Assembly (NCBI GenBank): GCA_944378105.1
Contig: CALWGC010000017.1
Coordinates: forward strand, 92,932-156,931
Origin: an uncultured Clostridia bacterium
GTDB lineage: Bacteria > Bacillota > Clostridia > Lachnospirales > Anaerotignaceae
Length of the DNA: 64,000 bases
Direction of reading: 5' to 3'
Part shown: positions 1 to 8,521 of the stretch, piece by piece
Layout of the letters: each line of letters begins with the position of its first letter
Position numbering within the stretch: position 1 is the stretch's first letter
The notes under the pieces: generated by a model
The model's database searches: none
What the model was told of the DNA's origin: nothing
The model's input: the letters and a program-made list of their open reading frames with translations, nothing else
Made by a program: the position numbers and the translations under genes

Positions 1-815
1 ATGCCATAGTTGGCCAAAAGCACTTCAAAGTTGGTCAAATGTTCTGTCGTCAGCCCCAGTGTCACAAACAAAGAGCCGCCTTGCTGTAAATAAGACTCAA
101 TGGCCGTTCGTTCCCGCTCGGTCAAGTCGGCCGTTGGCGCATTGATGAGCAAAATTTCGCAATCTTCTGGTACTGCCGTTTCTGTCACCAAACTGAGATC
201 CTCTAAGGTAAAACCGGCATATTCCATCTCCCGGATCAAATCTTCTTCGATGGCCATTTCGTTATGGCCCGTCAAAGCGTAGATTTTGCTGGTTTCGCCA
301 GAAAGCATCTGCCGCAAAGTCCCTGTCAGCACCGATTCCAGCTTAATGCCGGTCAAATAGGTGGTGCCTGTGGTCTGGTCGGTATAAATATCGGCCATGT
401 CCTGGGCCTGAATGATTTTGTATTGGCCGCCCACACCTACAATCACCGACCCCACGCCCACCGTTTCGCCTTGCTGGGCAAACTGGTTAATCCACTGGGG
501 ATTGGTGTAAGGGTCGATGTTTTCCACCTTCACTTTGGAGCTAACGGCGCCATAGCGGTCCAAAATTTGCGTCACCACCGAAAGTTCTTCCCCTTCGGGA
601 TACACCGAATACAGCTCCACCGTCTCTTGGGTACTTTTTAATAGTTCCACCGTTTCTTCCGAAAGGGTGTACAGTTGGTTTTTGGTCAGGTCAAATTTCC
701 AGTTCATCTGCCCCACCAATAAATTGACCACCAACACCACCACAACCACAATGGCCGTAAAGAAAGAGGCATACATCCCATACTGAAGCTGTGATCGATT
801 CTTCTTTTGTTTCAC
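1..815 (-). CDS. GldG-family ABC transporter auxiliary protein (3' end outside window)
   Basis: I translated this reading frame directly; it stays open from a GTG at 815 to the first base of the window, so the C-terminus is missing. The GTG has a GAGGAGGT ribosome binding site at 824-831 and follows the stop of the permease gene by 16 bases. The product starts with a basic stretch, a single membrane segment at about residues 14-35, then a long soluble region with the phrase FDLTKNQLYTLSEETVELL, typical of the GldG / ABC-type uncharacterised auxiliary family that partners an ABC-2 permease and ATPase. The role is inferred to be an extracytoplasmic partner of the exporter; the substrate is unknown. 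The family is clear; the function is not. Confidence 0.8.
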   Translation of the reverse strand, partial: MKQKKNRSQLQYGMYASFFTAIVVVVVLVVNLLVGQMNWKFDLTKNQLYTLSEETVELLKSTQETVELYSVYPEGEELSVVTQILDRYGAVSSKVKVENIDPYTNPQWINQFAQQGETVGVGSVIVGVGGQYKIIQAQDMADIYTDQTTGTTYLTGIKLESVLTGTLRQMLSGETSKIYALTGHNEMAIEEDLIREMEYAGFTLEDLSLVTETAVPEDCEILLINAPTADLTERERTAIESYLQQGGSLFVTLGLTTEHLTNFEVLLANYG

Positions 816-831
816 CTGTTTCTACCTCCTC

Positions 832-1695
832 TTACGCCCAACGTTTCTTTTCTACCACGCGCACCGTAAAATATAAAAACAGTCCGATGAAAGAAAGCAT
901 ATAAACCACTGCCGACACATCCAAAATGCCCATGGCAAAATAGCTATACCGGGTCAAAACGGCAAAGAGCATGCCAAACCGCCCAGCCAGGCCGTCAAAC
1001 CATGTGGGCCGTACAAAGTAGAGCACCGCAATCACCGCCAACAGCACGCCAAAGGTCACCAAGGTATACGGTTTGCTTTTGGTGTTGTTGTAAAAATACA
1101 GCGCAAACAAAGCCGCCAGCACCACCGCAAACAACAGTGAAAAGGCCACACTGCCCGAGGCCGAAGAAACAATGCTTTCTGTCATCAGCAGCAAAAACAC
1201 GGCCACAAACGTGCCCACCGCTGCCACAATCATATTATCTGTCAAAGAGGAAATCCAAAGCCCAACGGCCAAGAAAATCCCGCCCAACAGGAAAAAACCG
1301 ATGTAAGAACAAAAAATCTGCGCCACTGCAATGGTGCCATACACCAAAAGAATCACCGGAAACAGCGCCGTAATCCCCAAGGCAATCAAAAACACCGTCA
1401 TGGCCGCCGCATATTTTCCAAGGACAATGCCCACAATGGAAACGGGTGTCGTCAAAAGCAACTGGTCCGTTTTTTGCTTCGTCTCTTCCGATAACAGCCG
1501 CATGGTCAACATCGGCGCCAAAAGCAAAAAGGTCATAATCACCGAGCTAAAAACATACTCAAACTGCGGACTCATCATCAAAATGTTCATCATCGAAAAA
1601 TACAATGCCGTCACCAGCACAAAAAAGCCGATGAACACATAGCCTGTCATGGAATGAAAATACATCCGCATTTCTCTTTTATAAATGGCTTTCAT
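832..1695 (-). CDS. ABC-2 type transporter permease
   Basis: The 287-residue protein has about six hydrophobic segments after a short basic N-terminus (MKAIYKREMRMYFHS), the usual layout of ABC-2 permeases of the GldF/NosY type. It lies between the ATPase and the GldG-like gene, 16 bases after the ATPase stop, with an AAGGAGGG site before the ATG, so the three genes read as one operon. The expected role is the membrane half of an exporter. Nothing in the sequence gives the substrate. Confidence 0.88.
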   Translation of the reverse strand: MKAIYKREMRMYFHSMTGYVFIGFFVLVTALYFSMMNILMMSPQFEYVFSSVIMTFLLLAPMLTMRLLSEETKQKTDQLLLTTPVSIVGIVLGKYAAAMTVFLIALGITALFPVILLVYGTIAVAQIFCSYIGFFLLGGIFLAVGLWISSLTDNMIVAAVGTFVAVFLLLMTESIVSSASGSVAFSLLFAVVLAALFALYFYNNTKSKPYTLVTFGVLLAVIAVLYFVRPTWFDGLAGRFGMLFAVLTRYSYFAMGILDVSAVVYMLSFIGLFLYFTVRVVEKKRWA

Positions 1696-1711
1696 GGGCT
1701 TCTCCCTCCTT

Positions 1712-2707
1712 TTATGCTGTTTGGTCTGTCTGTTCGTTTTCGGCCTGTGGTTTGGCCTCTTCTGCCTCCGGCAGGCCGTCTCCTTCTGTTAAGCGCAGGA
1801 AAATGTCTTCCAGCGACAGTTTCTCGCTTTTACAAAGCAAGAGCACAAAATCGCATGCCACGGCCAGACGGAAAATCTGCTCCCGCACGTCCAATCCTTC
1901 TTTTCCCACCACCAGCAATTCTGCGGTGCCTTCTTCCACCTGGTCCATCTTTTGCACCTGGGAAAAATCGGGACAGGCAGCAAAAGCCGCCAACACAGCC
2001 TCTTCTTCCCCCTTGATTCGCACCAAATATCGGTTTTCGCTCAACCGGGAAGAAAGCCGTTCCGGTGTATCGCTGGCCACAATTTGGCCTTTGTTTAAAA
2101 TCATCACCCGGTTGCAAACGGCACTGACTTCCGAAAGGATATGGCTGCTTAAAATGATGGTATGGGTTTTGCCCAACTCCCGGATCACATCCCGAATTTC
2201 CATGATCTGTTTGGGGTCCAGCCCCACCGTGGGCTCGTCCAAAATCAATACATCCGGATACCCCACCAAGGCCTGGGCCAAGCCCACCCTTTGGCGATAG
2301 CCTTTAGAAAGATTGCGAATCATTTTCCCGGCCACATGGGAAATTTTGATTTTGTCCATAATGTCTTCCAACATGGCCTTTCGCTCTGCCTTTTTGACGC
2401 CTTTCAGCTCCGAAACAAACTGCAAATACTCTCTCACCGTCATATCGCCATACACCGGCGGAATCTCCGGCAGATAGCCAATGTGTTTTTTGGCTTCGGT
2501 GGGGTTTTGCAAAATATCGTATCCTGCAATTTTCACTTCGCCGCTGGTGGCCGACAAATACCCTGTGATGACATTCATGGTCGTGGATTTACCGGCGCCG
2601 TTGGGGCCCAAAAATCCCAGCACCTCGCCTTCTTCCACACGAAAGGAGATATCTTTGACTGCTTGGTATTTCCCATAGCTTTTGACCAAATGGTTGACTT
2701 CTATCAA
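1712..2707 (-). CDS. ABC transporter ATP-binding protein (TTG start)
   Basis: The ATPase subunit has Walker A GPNGAGKST at residues 34-42, signature LSKGYRQR at 133-140 and Walker B with LILDEP at about 154-159, plus a C-terminal extension of about 110 residues ending in a Glu-rich tail. I chose the TTG at 2707 because AAGGAGGG (2715-2722) sits 7 bases upstream of it. A TTG at 2743 would put that site inside the gene and would lie almost at the predicted transcript start. The protein powers the permease and GldG-like subunit encoded next. Sequence style is of the GldA/NosF exporter ATPases; the cargo is unknown. Confidence 0.93.
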   Translation of the reverse strand: MIEVNHLVKSYGKYQAVKDISFRVEEGEVLGFLGPNGAGKSTTMNVITGYLSATSGEVKIAGYDILQNPTEAKKHIGYLPEIPPVYGDMTVREYLQFVSELKGVKKAERKAMLEDIMDKIKISHVAGKMIRNLSKGYRQRVGLAQALVGYPDVLILDEPTVGLDPKQIMEIRDVIRELGKTHTIILSSHILSEVSAVCNRVMILNKGQIVASDTPERLSSRLSENRYLVRIKGEEEAVLAAFAACPDFSQVQKMDQVEEGTAELLVVGKEGLDVREQIFRLAVACDFVLLLCKSEKLSLEDIFLRLTEGDGLPEAEEAKPQAENEQTDQTA

Positions 2708-2753
2708 AACAGTTCCCTCCTTGTTTTCCAAAGAAAATCTCAATAACTTAACT

Positions 2754-2759
2754 ATTATA
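2754..2759 (-). promoter_or_regulatory. -10 box of the ABC operon
   Basis: A consensus TATAAT lies on the minus strand upstream of the ABC genes; no good -35 is visible at 16-18 bases. Transcription would start near 2747, which supports the TTG start at 2707. Confidence 0.5.
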
Positions 2760-2895
2760 CAAAATTCTAAGTTATTTTACTATACTTATGTGAAGAAATT
2801 ATGACGAAAATCGCAAATTCCCTTCGACAAAAGTTCTGATTTCAAACAGAAAAATTCATACAAGTTTGCCAAAACAAACTTTTGAGAAAAAATAC

Positions 2896-2943
2896 AAAAA
2901 AGCCGCCTCGGTTTCTTTTTCAAACAACGAGACGGCTTTTTTT
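2896..2943 (-). terminator. Intrinsic terminator after fchA
   Basis: The complementary arms (AGCCGCCTCG and CGAGACGGCT, one mismatch) are followed on the minus strand by a run of six T, 18 bases past the fchA stop codon. Confidence 0.9.
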
Positions 2944-2961
2944 CGTTCTTATTTTTTCTGC

Positions 2962-3594
2962 TTATTTTTGTAATGTCGTCAGCACTTGGTCAAAGACCCG
3001 GTCGCAAATGGCCGTGCCATCTGCCACTTTGCGGTTGACATTTTTTCTCACTTCTGCCACATAAGCGGCATCGGTGATGGAGGCCAAATTGACCACCACA
3101 TTGAGCTTGGCGCTCAAAAGCGCTGCCCGCAGCATCTCTGCGCCACAGCCCACATCGCTTAAAATCATTTTTGTCGAAAGGTTCACCAGTTTTTCCTGCA
3201 ACAAAATGGCTTCATAAATCAAATCCACCATTTCAATGGGGCCAGAAGCGGCAATCTTGGTGGCATCTTGCAGCACCCTTTCCTTTTGTGCCTTTTCTTC
3301 TTCTGTGTTGGCCGGTAATCCATAGGCCCGGGACAAAGGCTCAAAATTGGCCGCATCTTCATCAATCAATGTCAGCAGTCGGTCGGAAAGGGCCAGACAT
3401 TTATCAATGATGGCATGGTGTTCTTTTTCCCGGCCCAAAAACGCCTTTTTGCCAACGGAATATTGGCCCACCATGGAGCCCAAACAAGCCCCCAAGGCCC
3501 CGGCCAACGCTGCGACACCGCCGCCGCCTGGCACTGGTTCCTTTGCGCCCAATTTCTGAGCAAACTCTCGTACACTGCATCCAGATAACGTCAT
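2962..3594 (-). CDS. fchA: Methenyl-THF cyclohydrolase / cyclodeaminase-family protein
   Basis: This 210-residue protein belongs to the formiminotransferase-cyclodeaminase C-terminal family; the glycine-rich PVPGGGGVAALAGALG near residues 21-36 is the family hallmark. In clostridia stand-alone members act as methenyltetrahydrofolate cyclohydrolase (FchA), hydrolysing 5,10-methenyl-THF to 10-formyl-THF. The gene lies in a one-carbon cluster with fhs and folD, and the FolD here lacks the residues needed for the cyclohydrolase step, so FchA probably supplies that activity. It follows the folT-like gene by 39 bases with a GGGAGG site, and a terminator closes the unit. Formiminoglutamate breakdown is less likely because no histidine-degradation genes are present. 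Confidence 0.85.
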   Translation of the reverse strand: MTLSGCSVREFAQKLGAKEPVPGGGGVAALAGALGACLGSMVGQYSVGKKAFLGREKEHHAIIDKCLALSDRLLTLIDEDAANFEPLSRAYGLPANTEEEKAQKERVLQDATKIAASGPIEMVDLIYEAILLQEKLVNLSTKMILSDVGCGAEMLRAALLSAKLNVVVNLASITDAAYVAEVRKNVNRKVADGTAICDRVFDQVLTTLQK

Positions 3595-3633
3595 GTTCTT
3601 CCTCCCTCGTCTGTTCCTCTCTTTTTCCTTTTA

Positions 3634-4167
3634 TTACATAGCCCGATTGGTCAGTCGTGCCGATTTTACCACTTTCAAAATAAAATACAACATTACCGTG
3701 TTAATCGGGAACATCACGGCACACTTAATCACACGAACCACCGTAAACAGCGGCGTGCCGTACATCATATTTAACCAGATTGGTGTCAACACCACATCAG
3801 TCAACAAATTGCCTACAAAAACAGCCAAAATCACGCGCTTCCAGCTCAAATCCTTTTTGTAAAGCATCAGCCCATACCAAAACCCAAGTACAAACTTGTT
3901 GAGGGTAAAGCCAAAGAAAAAGGCACCGCTGGGTCGGATGACATATTCAATCAAGTCCCCGATCATCCCAACCAAGCCGCCTACCACCGGGCCATAAAGC
4001 ATCCCTGCCACGGCAATGGCCAAAAAGGAAAAGCCGATTTCCAAAATATTGCTGATGACAATGCGGAAAAAGTCCAGCACCACATCCAGCGCCGTCATCA
4101 TCCCTGCACCTACCATCGATTTTACATTCTTAATTTCTGCTACTGCGTCGCTCCAGTATGTATTCAT
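3634..4167 (-). CDS. folT: ECF transporter S component, folate (FolT) type
   Basis: The 177-residue membrane protein has about five to six hydrophobic segments and carries IRPSGAFFFGFTLN, the sequence that marks folate-family S components. S components bind the vitamin and work with a shared EcfT/EcfA module, which is not encoded in this window. The ATG at 4167 was chosen over a TTG/ATG further upstream because GGGAGG lies just before it. The neighbours fchA, folD, fhs and panB all handle tetrahydrofolate derivatives, which supports folate as the ligand. Confidence 0.82.
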   Translation of the reverse strand: MNTYWSDAVAEIKNVKSMVGAGMMTALDVVLDFFRIVISNILEIGFSFLAIAVAGMLYGPVVGGLVGMIGDLIEYVIRPSGAFFFGFTLNKFVLGFWYGLMLYKKDLSWKRVILAVFVGNLLTDVVLTPIWLNMMYGTPLFTVVRVIKCAVMFPINTVMLYFILKVVKSARLTNRAM

Positions 4168-4574
4168 GATATTGCCTCCCATTGTTTTTAATTGTTTTTC
4201 GCCAATATAAGAACAAATGCCGCTTTGCAAAGGAGCCTTCCTTTGGCGGCCCGCAATATACTATTGTGGATTTGGCAAGATAGGCCAAGACTGCAACCAT
4301 AAAGCCGTTTGTCCGTCAACAGCTTTATTCAAGTCCCTCAGCTCGCCTTACCCTCCAAATCTAAAGACGAGAAGCGCAGGCGTTTGAAATACCCACATTC
4401 TTCCCTCCTCAAGCAATCGTATTGTCTGCAACCGATTGCCATAGCACGTTCCGTTTTTGTTTCTTGTTACAGATTTGGTTTTTGGTATTGTTCTGTTTTT
4501 GTGGACCATTTGTTGGAAAAGGCCGCCAGGGCAGGCCCCTGGCAACCCTTTTTCCTTCCTTTTGTTTTTTACGC
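4168..4574 (-). other. Long intergenic leader before folT with hairpins
   Basis: These 400 bases hold no convincing gene. On the minus strand they contain the folD terminator (near 4514-4543), a 9-bp hairpin at 4301-4326 (AAAGCTGTT against AACGGCTTT) and an imperfect hairpin at about 4228-4258 (GCCGC..AAAGGA against TCCTTT..GCGGC). FolT genes of clostridia often carry a tetrahydrofolate riboswitch, but I could not match its conserved core here. A structured leader is possible; its class is not identified. Confidence 0.45.
4514..4543 (-). terminator. Possible terminator after folD
   Basis: A 7-bp GC-rich hairpin (GCCAGGG against CCCTGGC) lies about 30 bases past the folD stop. Its T tract is short (TTTT after GGCC), so termination may be partial. 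Confidence 0.4.
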
Positions 4575-5426
4575 TTATGCCAAGCCGTTTAATTGTTTGG
4601 CAGCCTGTACCACATGTTTGGCCAGCACCGAAGTGGTGACAGAACCAACACCGCCTGGCACAGGGGTAATCATCGATGCCTTTGGCTCGCATTCGTCAAA
4701 CTTCACGTCGCCGCAAAGATTGCCGTCTTTGTCCACATTGATGCCAACGTCGATGATCACAGCGCCTTCTTTCACCCAGTCGCCTTTGACCAACCCAGCA
4801 CAACCGGCGGCAGAAACCACGATGTCTGCCTGACGGGTATAATGGGATGTGTCTTTGGTGCGGATATGGCAGTTGGCCACGGTGGCTTCTTCTTGAATCA
4901 GCAGAGAAACCAGAGGTTTCCCCACCACCAGCGATGCGCCTACCACAGCCACGTCGCTGCCCAAAACAGGCACTTCATAGTGATGCAAAATTTCCATCAC
5001 GGCCTGGGCAGTGCAAGGAGGGAACCCTGTCTTGTCGCCGTCAAAGGTTTTTGCCACGTTCAATGGGCTGATGCAGTCCACGTCTTTTTCTGCGCGGATC
5101 ACATATTTGATTTCGTCCATGTTCAGCTGGGCCGGCAAAGGACGGAACAGCAAAATGCCATGAACCGTTTCGTCGTCGTTGACGGCTTTCAATTCCTTTA
5201 CAAAGGTTTCCTGATCGATTTCTGCTGGAAGTTCCAACACTTCGGCCAAAATGCCGCAGGTTTTCATCCGGTTTAAAGCGCCTCTTTCATAAGCCAAGTC
5301 GTCTTCTCTGGCGCCCACCCGTACAATTTTCAGTTTTGGTGCAATGCCTTTTGCCTTCAGTGCTTCCACATCGGCTTGCAGCGTTTGTGTGATGGCGTCT
5401 GCCACTGGTTTTCCTTTGATAATCAT
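4575..5426 (-). CDS. folD: Methylene-THF dehydrogenase, FolD family (cyclohydrolase residues missing)
   Basis: The 283-residue protein matches FolD over its whole length, including the KDVD motif near 114-117 and a glycine-rich nucleotide-binding region (VVGASLVVGKPL). Aligned without gaps to E. coli and human FolD, Tyr46 matches the catalytic Tyr, but the position four residues on, the Lys essential for cyclohydrolase activity, is Ala50. The next catalytic Gln (in VQLPLP) is Phe94 in LLFRPLP. Asp117 is kept. This points to a dehydrogenase-only enzyme, as reported biochemically for the monofunctional enzyme of Peptostreptococcus productus, with fchA nearby for the hydrolysis. The ATG at 5426 follows GGGAGGA; the upstream in-frame start lacks a site. 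Confidence 0.93.
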   Translation of the reverse strand: MIIKGKPVADAITQTLQADVEALKAKGIAPKLKIVRVGAREDDLAYERGALNRMKTCGILAEVLELPAEIDQETFVKELKAVNDDETVHGILLFRPLPAQLNMDEIKYVIRAEKDVDCISPLNVAKTFDGDKTGFPPCTAQAVMEILHHYEVPVLGSDVAVVGASLVVGKPLVSLLIQEEATVANCHIRTKDTSHYTRQADIVVSAAGCAGLVKGDWVKEGAVIIDVGINVDKDGNLCGDVKFDECEPKASMITPVPGGVGSVTTSVLAKHVVQAAKQLNGLA

Positions 5427-5464
5427 TGCCGTTCCTCCCATTTTCATCTTTGGAAAAACCCCGC

Positions 5465-5498
5465 AAAAGCCGAGGGAACCAAAATTCCCCCGGCTTTT
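5465..5498 (-). terminator. Terminator-like hairpin between fhs and folD
   Basis: The arms AAGCCGAGGG and CCCCCGGCTT form a stable hairpin just after fhs. The minus-strand tail is TTTTGCGGGGTTTTT, so it may be leaky and let folD be co-transcribed. Confidence 0.6.
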
Positions 5499-5540
5499 TT
5501 GAGTGATGTACTCGTTCTTGTATCAAGCTTTGGCCAATTC

Positions 5541-7223
5541 TTAGAACAAGCCGGTGATTTTGCCGTCTACATCCACATCAATTTTTTCTGCCGCAGGCAC
5601 TTTTGGAAGCCCTGGCATCTTCATGATAGAACCGGTCATGGCTACGATGAAGCCAGCACCGGCAGACAAAGTCAAGTCGCGGATGGTGATGCGGAAACCA
5701 GTTGGTCTGCCCAAGATTGCAGCATCATCGGTCAAAGAATATTGGTTCTTTGCCATACAGATTGGCAGATTGCCAAAGCCTTGTTTTTCATATTCGGCAA
5801 TCAATTTGTTGGCAGCTGGTGCATAGTCTACGCCGTCAGCGCCATACACTTTGGTTGCAATGGCATTGATTTTATCTTTGATGGAGGTATCCAAATCATA
5901 AACATAGGTGTGATGCTGGTTCAGTTCCACCAGACGCAGCACTTCTTCGGCCAGGGCCTTGCCGCCTTCGGAGCCTTTGCCCCAAACTTCAGACAATGCC
6001 ACATTCACGCCCAATTCTTTGCATTTTGCTGCAACCAAATCCAATTCGGCCTGGGTATCGGTTGGGAAATGGTTGATGGCAACCACTGCTGGAAGGCCAT
6101 ATACTTTGGTTACGTTTTCCACGTGTTTAAGCAAGTTTGGCAAACCTTTTTCCAGTGCTTCCAGGTTTTCGTTATTCAATTCTGTCTTTGGTACACCGCC
6201 GTTGTATTTCAAAGCACGAACCGTTGCTACAATGACAACTGCCTTTGGAGCAAGGCCGGTCTGACGGCATTTGATATCCAAGAATTTTTCAGCACCCAAG
6301 TCTGCGCCGAACCCTGCTTCTGTTACGACATAGTCGGCAATCTTAGAAGCCATCTTCGTTGCGATTACGCTGTTGCAGCCATGAGCGATGTTTGCGAAAG
6401 GACCGCCGTGGATGAAAGCAGGGGTGCCTTCCAATGTCTGTACCAAGTTTGGTTTCAAAGCATCTTTGAGCAAAGCAGCCATAGCGCCCTGCGCGTTCAA
6501 CTGACCGCAGGTCACAGGTTCGCCTTTGCGGTTATAAGCTACCACCATTTTTGCCAGCTTGTCTTTCAAGTCCATGATATCGCTGGAAAGGCAGAAAGCA
6601 GCCATTACTTCCGATGCAACTGTGATGTCAAAACCGTCTTGTCTTGTCACACCGTCTACTTTTGCGCCGCAGCCGTCTACGATGTTTCTCAACTGTCTGT
6701 CGTTCATGTCAACGGCTCTTCTCCAAACGATTCTCTTGGTATCGATATCCAGTGCATTGCCCTGATAGATATGGTTGTCGATCATGGCAGCCAAAAGGTT
6801 GTTTGCAGCGCCAATGGCATGGAAGTCACCGGTGAAGTGCAAGTTGATGTCTTCCATTGGTACCACCTGGGCATAGCCGCCGCCTGCTGCACCGCCTTTT
6901 ACACCAAACACTGGGCCCAACGATGGTTCTCTGACTGCAATGATGGTTTTCTTGCCCATGCTGTTGAGTGCATCGCCCAAACCAATGGTGGTTGTGGTTT
7001 TCCCTTCGCCAGCTGGGGTTGGGTTGATTGCAGTAACCAAGATCAGGTTTGCATCGGGTGCATCTTTCAGTTCGTTTTGCAGATATCTGTAGTCAATTTT
7101 TGCTTTGTATTTGCCGTAATTTTCCACATACTTATCGGGAATACCTGCTTTTTCAGCGATTTCATTGATCACTTTCATCTCTGCACGCTGTGCAATTTCA
7201 ATGTCGGTTAAAAACTCTGCCAT
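5541..7223 (-). CDS. fhs: Formate--tetrahydrofolate ligase
   Basis: The 560-residue enzyme joins formate to tetrahydrofolate using ATP, giving 10-formyl-THF. The P-loop-like [12 protein letters not shown] is at residues 68-79, the length matches the family (about 555-560), and conservation is strong throughout. The start has a clear AGGAGG site. It lies 60 bases after panB and before folD, so formate can flow through Fhs, FchA and FolD to 5,10-methylene-THF, the C1 donor used by PanB. This is the methyl-branch entry of acetogens but is also common in purine- or glycine-metabolising clostridia; no CO dehydrogenase genes are present to decide. Confidence 0.98.
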   Translation of the reverse strand: MAEFLTDIEIAQRAEMKVINEIAEKAGIPDKYVENYGKYKAKIDYRYLQNELKDAPDANLILVTAINPTPAGEGKTTTTIGLGDALNSMGKKTIIAVREPSLGPVFGVKGGAAGGGYAQVVPMEDINLHFTGDFHAIGAANNLLAAMIDNHIYQGNALDIDTKRIVWRRAVDMNDRQLRNIVDGCGAKVDGVTRQDGFDITVASEVMAAFCLSSDIMDLKDKLAKMVVAYNRKGEPVTCGQLNAQGAMAALLKDALKPNLVQTLEGTPAFIHGGPFANIAHGCNSVIATKMASKIADYVVTEAGFGADLGAEKFLDIKCRQTGLAPKAVVIVATVRALKYNGGVPKTELNNENLEALEKGLPNLLKHVENVTKVYGLPAVVAINHFPTDTQAELDLVAAKCKELGVNVALSEVWGKGSEGGKALAEEVLRLVELNQHHTYVYDLDTSIKDKINAIATKVYGADGVDYAPAANKLIAEYEKQGFGNLPICMAKNQYSLTDDAAILGRPTGFRITIRDLTLSAGAGFIVAMTGSIMKMPGLPKVPAAEKIDVDVDGKITGLF

Positions 7224-7283
7224 TTTCTTTTCCTCCTAAAAAAACTGTACTTTATTGTCCAACAGCCCTTTGCTGTCGTTACC

Positions 7284-8114
7284 TTATTTCAGATTTTCCA
7301 GGCCTTCGATTTTTGCATTGTACTGATAAGCTTCAGCCGGGAAAGTTCTTTCGTTTGCTTCTTTGACATAGTCATTGTAAGCACCCAAAATCGTTGTTCT
7401 CAAATCTGCATATTTCTTTACAAATTTTGGCACCCAATCGTTCATGCCCAGCATGTCCTGTGCCACCAATACCTGCATATCGCATCCAGCGCCGGCCCCG
7501 ATACCCATGGTTGGGATGGAAATCCGTTTGGTGATTTCTGTTGCCAACATGGCAGGAATCCCTTCCAAAACGATCATAAATGCGCCAGCTTCTTCCAATG
7601 CTCTTGCACTATCCAACAGGGCCTGTGCTGCTTCCAGGCTCTTGCCCTGTACTTTAAAGCCGCCCATCATAGCAGAAGTCTGAGGTGTTAAACCAATGTG
7701 GCCGCAAACAGGAATACCAGCTTTTACAATGGCTTTTACCACAGGAGCCATGTCCGTGCCGCCTTCCAATTTGATACAGTCACAGCCGCCTTCTGCAAAA
7801 ATGCGGTTTGCATTTTTCACAGCTTCTTCCATGCTTACATTGTAAGAACCAAAAGGCATATCGCCAATCACAAAGGTGTTTGGTGCGCCAGCAACAACGT
7901 GTTTGGTGTGATAGATGATATCGTCTACCGTAACACCTACGGTGCCTTTCATACCAATCATGGTCATCCCCAAAGAGTCGCCCACCAAAATCATATCGAT
8001 ATCGCTTTCGTCCACCAATTTTGCGTTGGTGTAGTCATAGCAAGTAATCATTGTAGGTACTTTTGCGCCGCCTTTGCAGGCCATAATGTCAGGTACTGTA
8101 ATTTTCTTTTTCAT
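7284..8114 (-). CDS. panB: 3-methyl-2-oxobutanoate hydroxymethyltransferase
   Basis: PanB transfers a hydroxymethyl group from 5,10-methylene-THF to 2-oxoisovalerate to give ketopantoate, the first committed step of pantothenate synthesis. The 276-residue length is typical and the metal-binding region is present (LVGDSLGMTMIG, about residues 43-54). The gene heads the one-carbon cluster and is preceded by AGGAGG. The usual partners panC and panD are not in the window. Placement beside the methylene-THF genes makes biochemical sense because that cofactor is its C1 donor. Confidence 0.97.
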   Translation of the reverse strand: MKKKITVPDIMACKGGAKVPTMITCYDYTNAKLVDESDIDMILVGDSLGMTMIGMKGTVGVTVDDIIYHTKHVVAGAPNTFVIGDMPFGSYNVSMEEAVKNANRIFAEGGCDCIKLEGGTDMAPVVKAIVKAGIPVCGHIGLTPQTSAMMGGFKVQGKSLEAAQALLDSARALEEAGAFMIVLEGIPAMLATEITKRISIPTMGIGAGAGCDMQVLVAQDMLGMNDWVPKFVKKYADLRTTILGAYNDYVKEANERTFPAEAYQYNAKIEGLENLK

Positions 8115-8521
8115 TGTAACATCCTCCTTTTTCTTTCCACATCATCAAATCTTTTGTGTTTTGTTTCGCTGCACCTATCTTTATTAGCAAACCTCGTGCC
8201 AAAACCGAAAATTTTACAAAATCATCGGTTTCGTAAAATTGAGGTCAACAAAACTCGATAGTAATTATACACTTTGAACAATGGTCGGTGTTTTTCTGCC
8301 GAAATATCCGAAAAGGGTTGTTTTTTTTCCGAAACATAAAAAATGGAAACGTGCAAAAATGTTTAAACATATTCAGTTGTTCAAACACTTCTGCACGTTT
8401 TTTACTTTTTCTTTCTGTTTCAAAAATTGTATGAAAAAAAGAACATTTTGAAATTTTGTATGATTTTCAAACAGTTTTTATTTTTATTCTTCTAAATCTT
8501 TGTCTTTTTCTTAAAAACTGT
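8115..8521 (-). other. Intergenic region upstream of panB with inverted repeats
   Basis: No gene is visible. A minus-strand TATAAT at 8264-8269 may be the panB -10 box, without a good -35. Two overlapping inverted repeats occur at 8202-8231 (AAACCGA..TCGGTTT) and 8211-8239 (ATTTTAC..GTAAAAT), between that box and the gene. A hairpin at 8347-8400 and a weaker inverted repeat at 8469-8523 lie next to the end of the kinase gene. Confidence 0.5.
8347..8400. terminator. Possible bidirectional terminator hairpin
   Basis: AAACGTGCA and TGCACGTTT form the outer stem with an inner GTTTAA..TTCAAAC pairing. It has a T-rich tail on both strands and lies about 120 bases past the kinase gene. Confidence 0.45.

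Noticed and set aside
4168..4574. Tetrahydrofolate riboswitch before folT
   Set aside because: Some fragments such as GGAGGGTAAG resemble the start, but the paired end and the central conserved bases are absent, so I did not call it.
5376..7211. 611-codon open frame on the plus strand across fhs
   Set aside because: It is the antisense shadow of fhs; composition is rich in His, Cys and Phe, no ribosome site precedes it, and fhs on the other strand is unmistakable.
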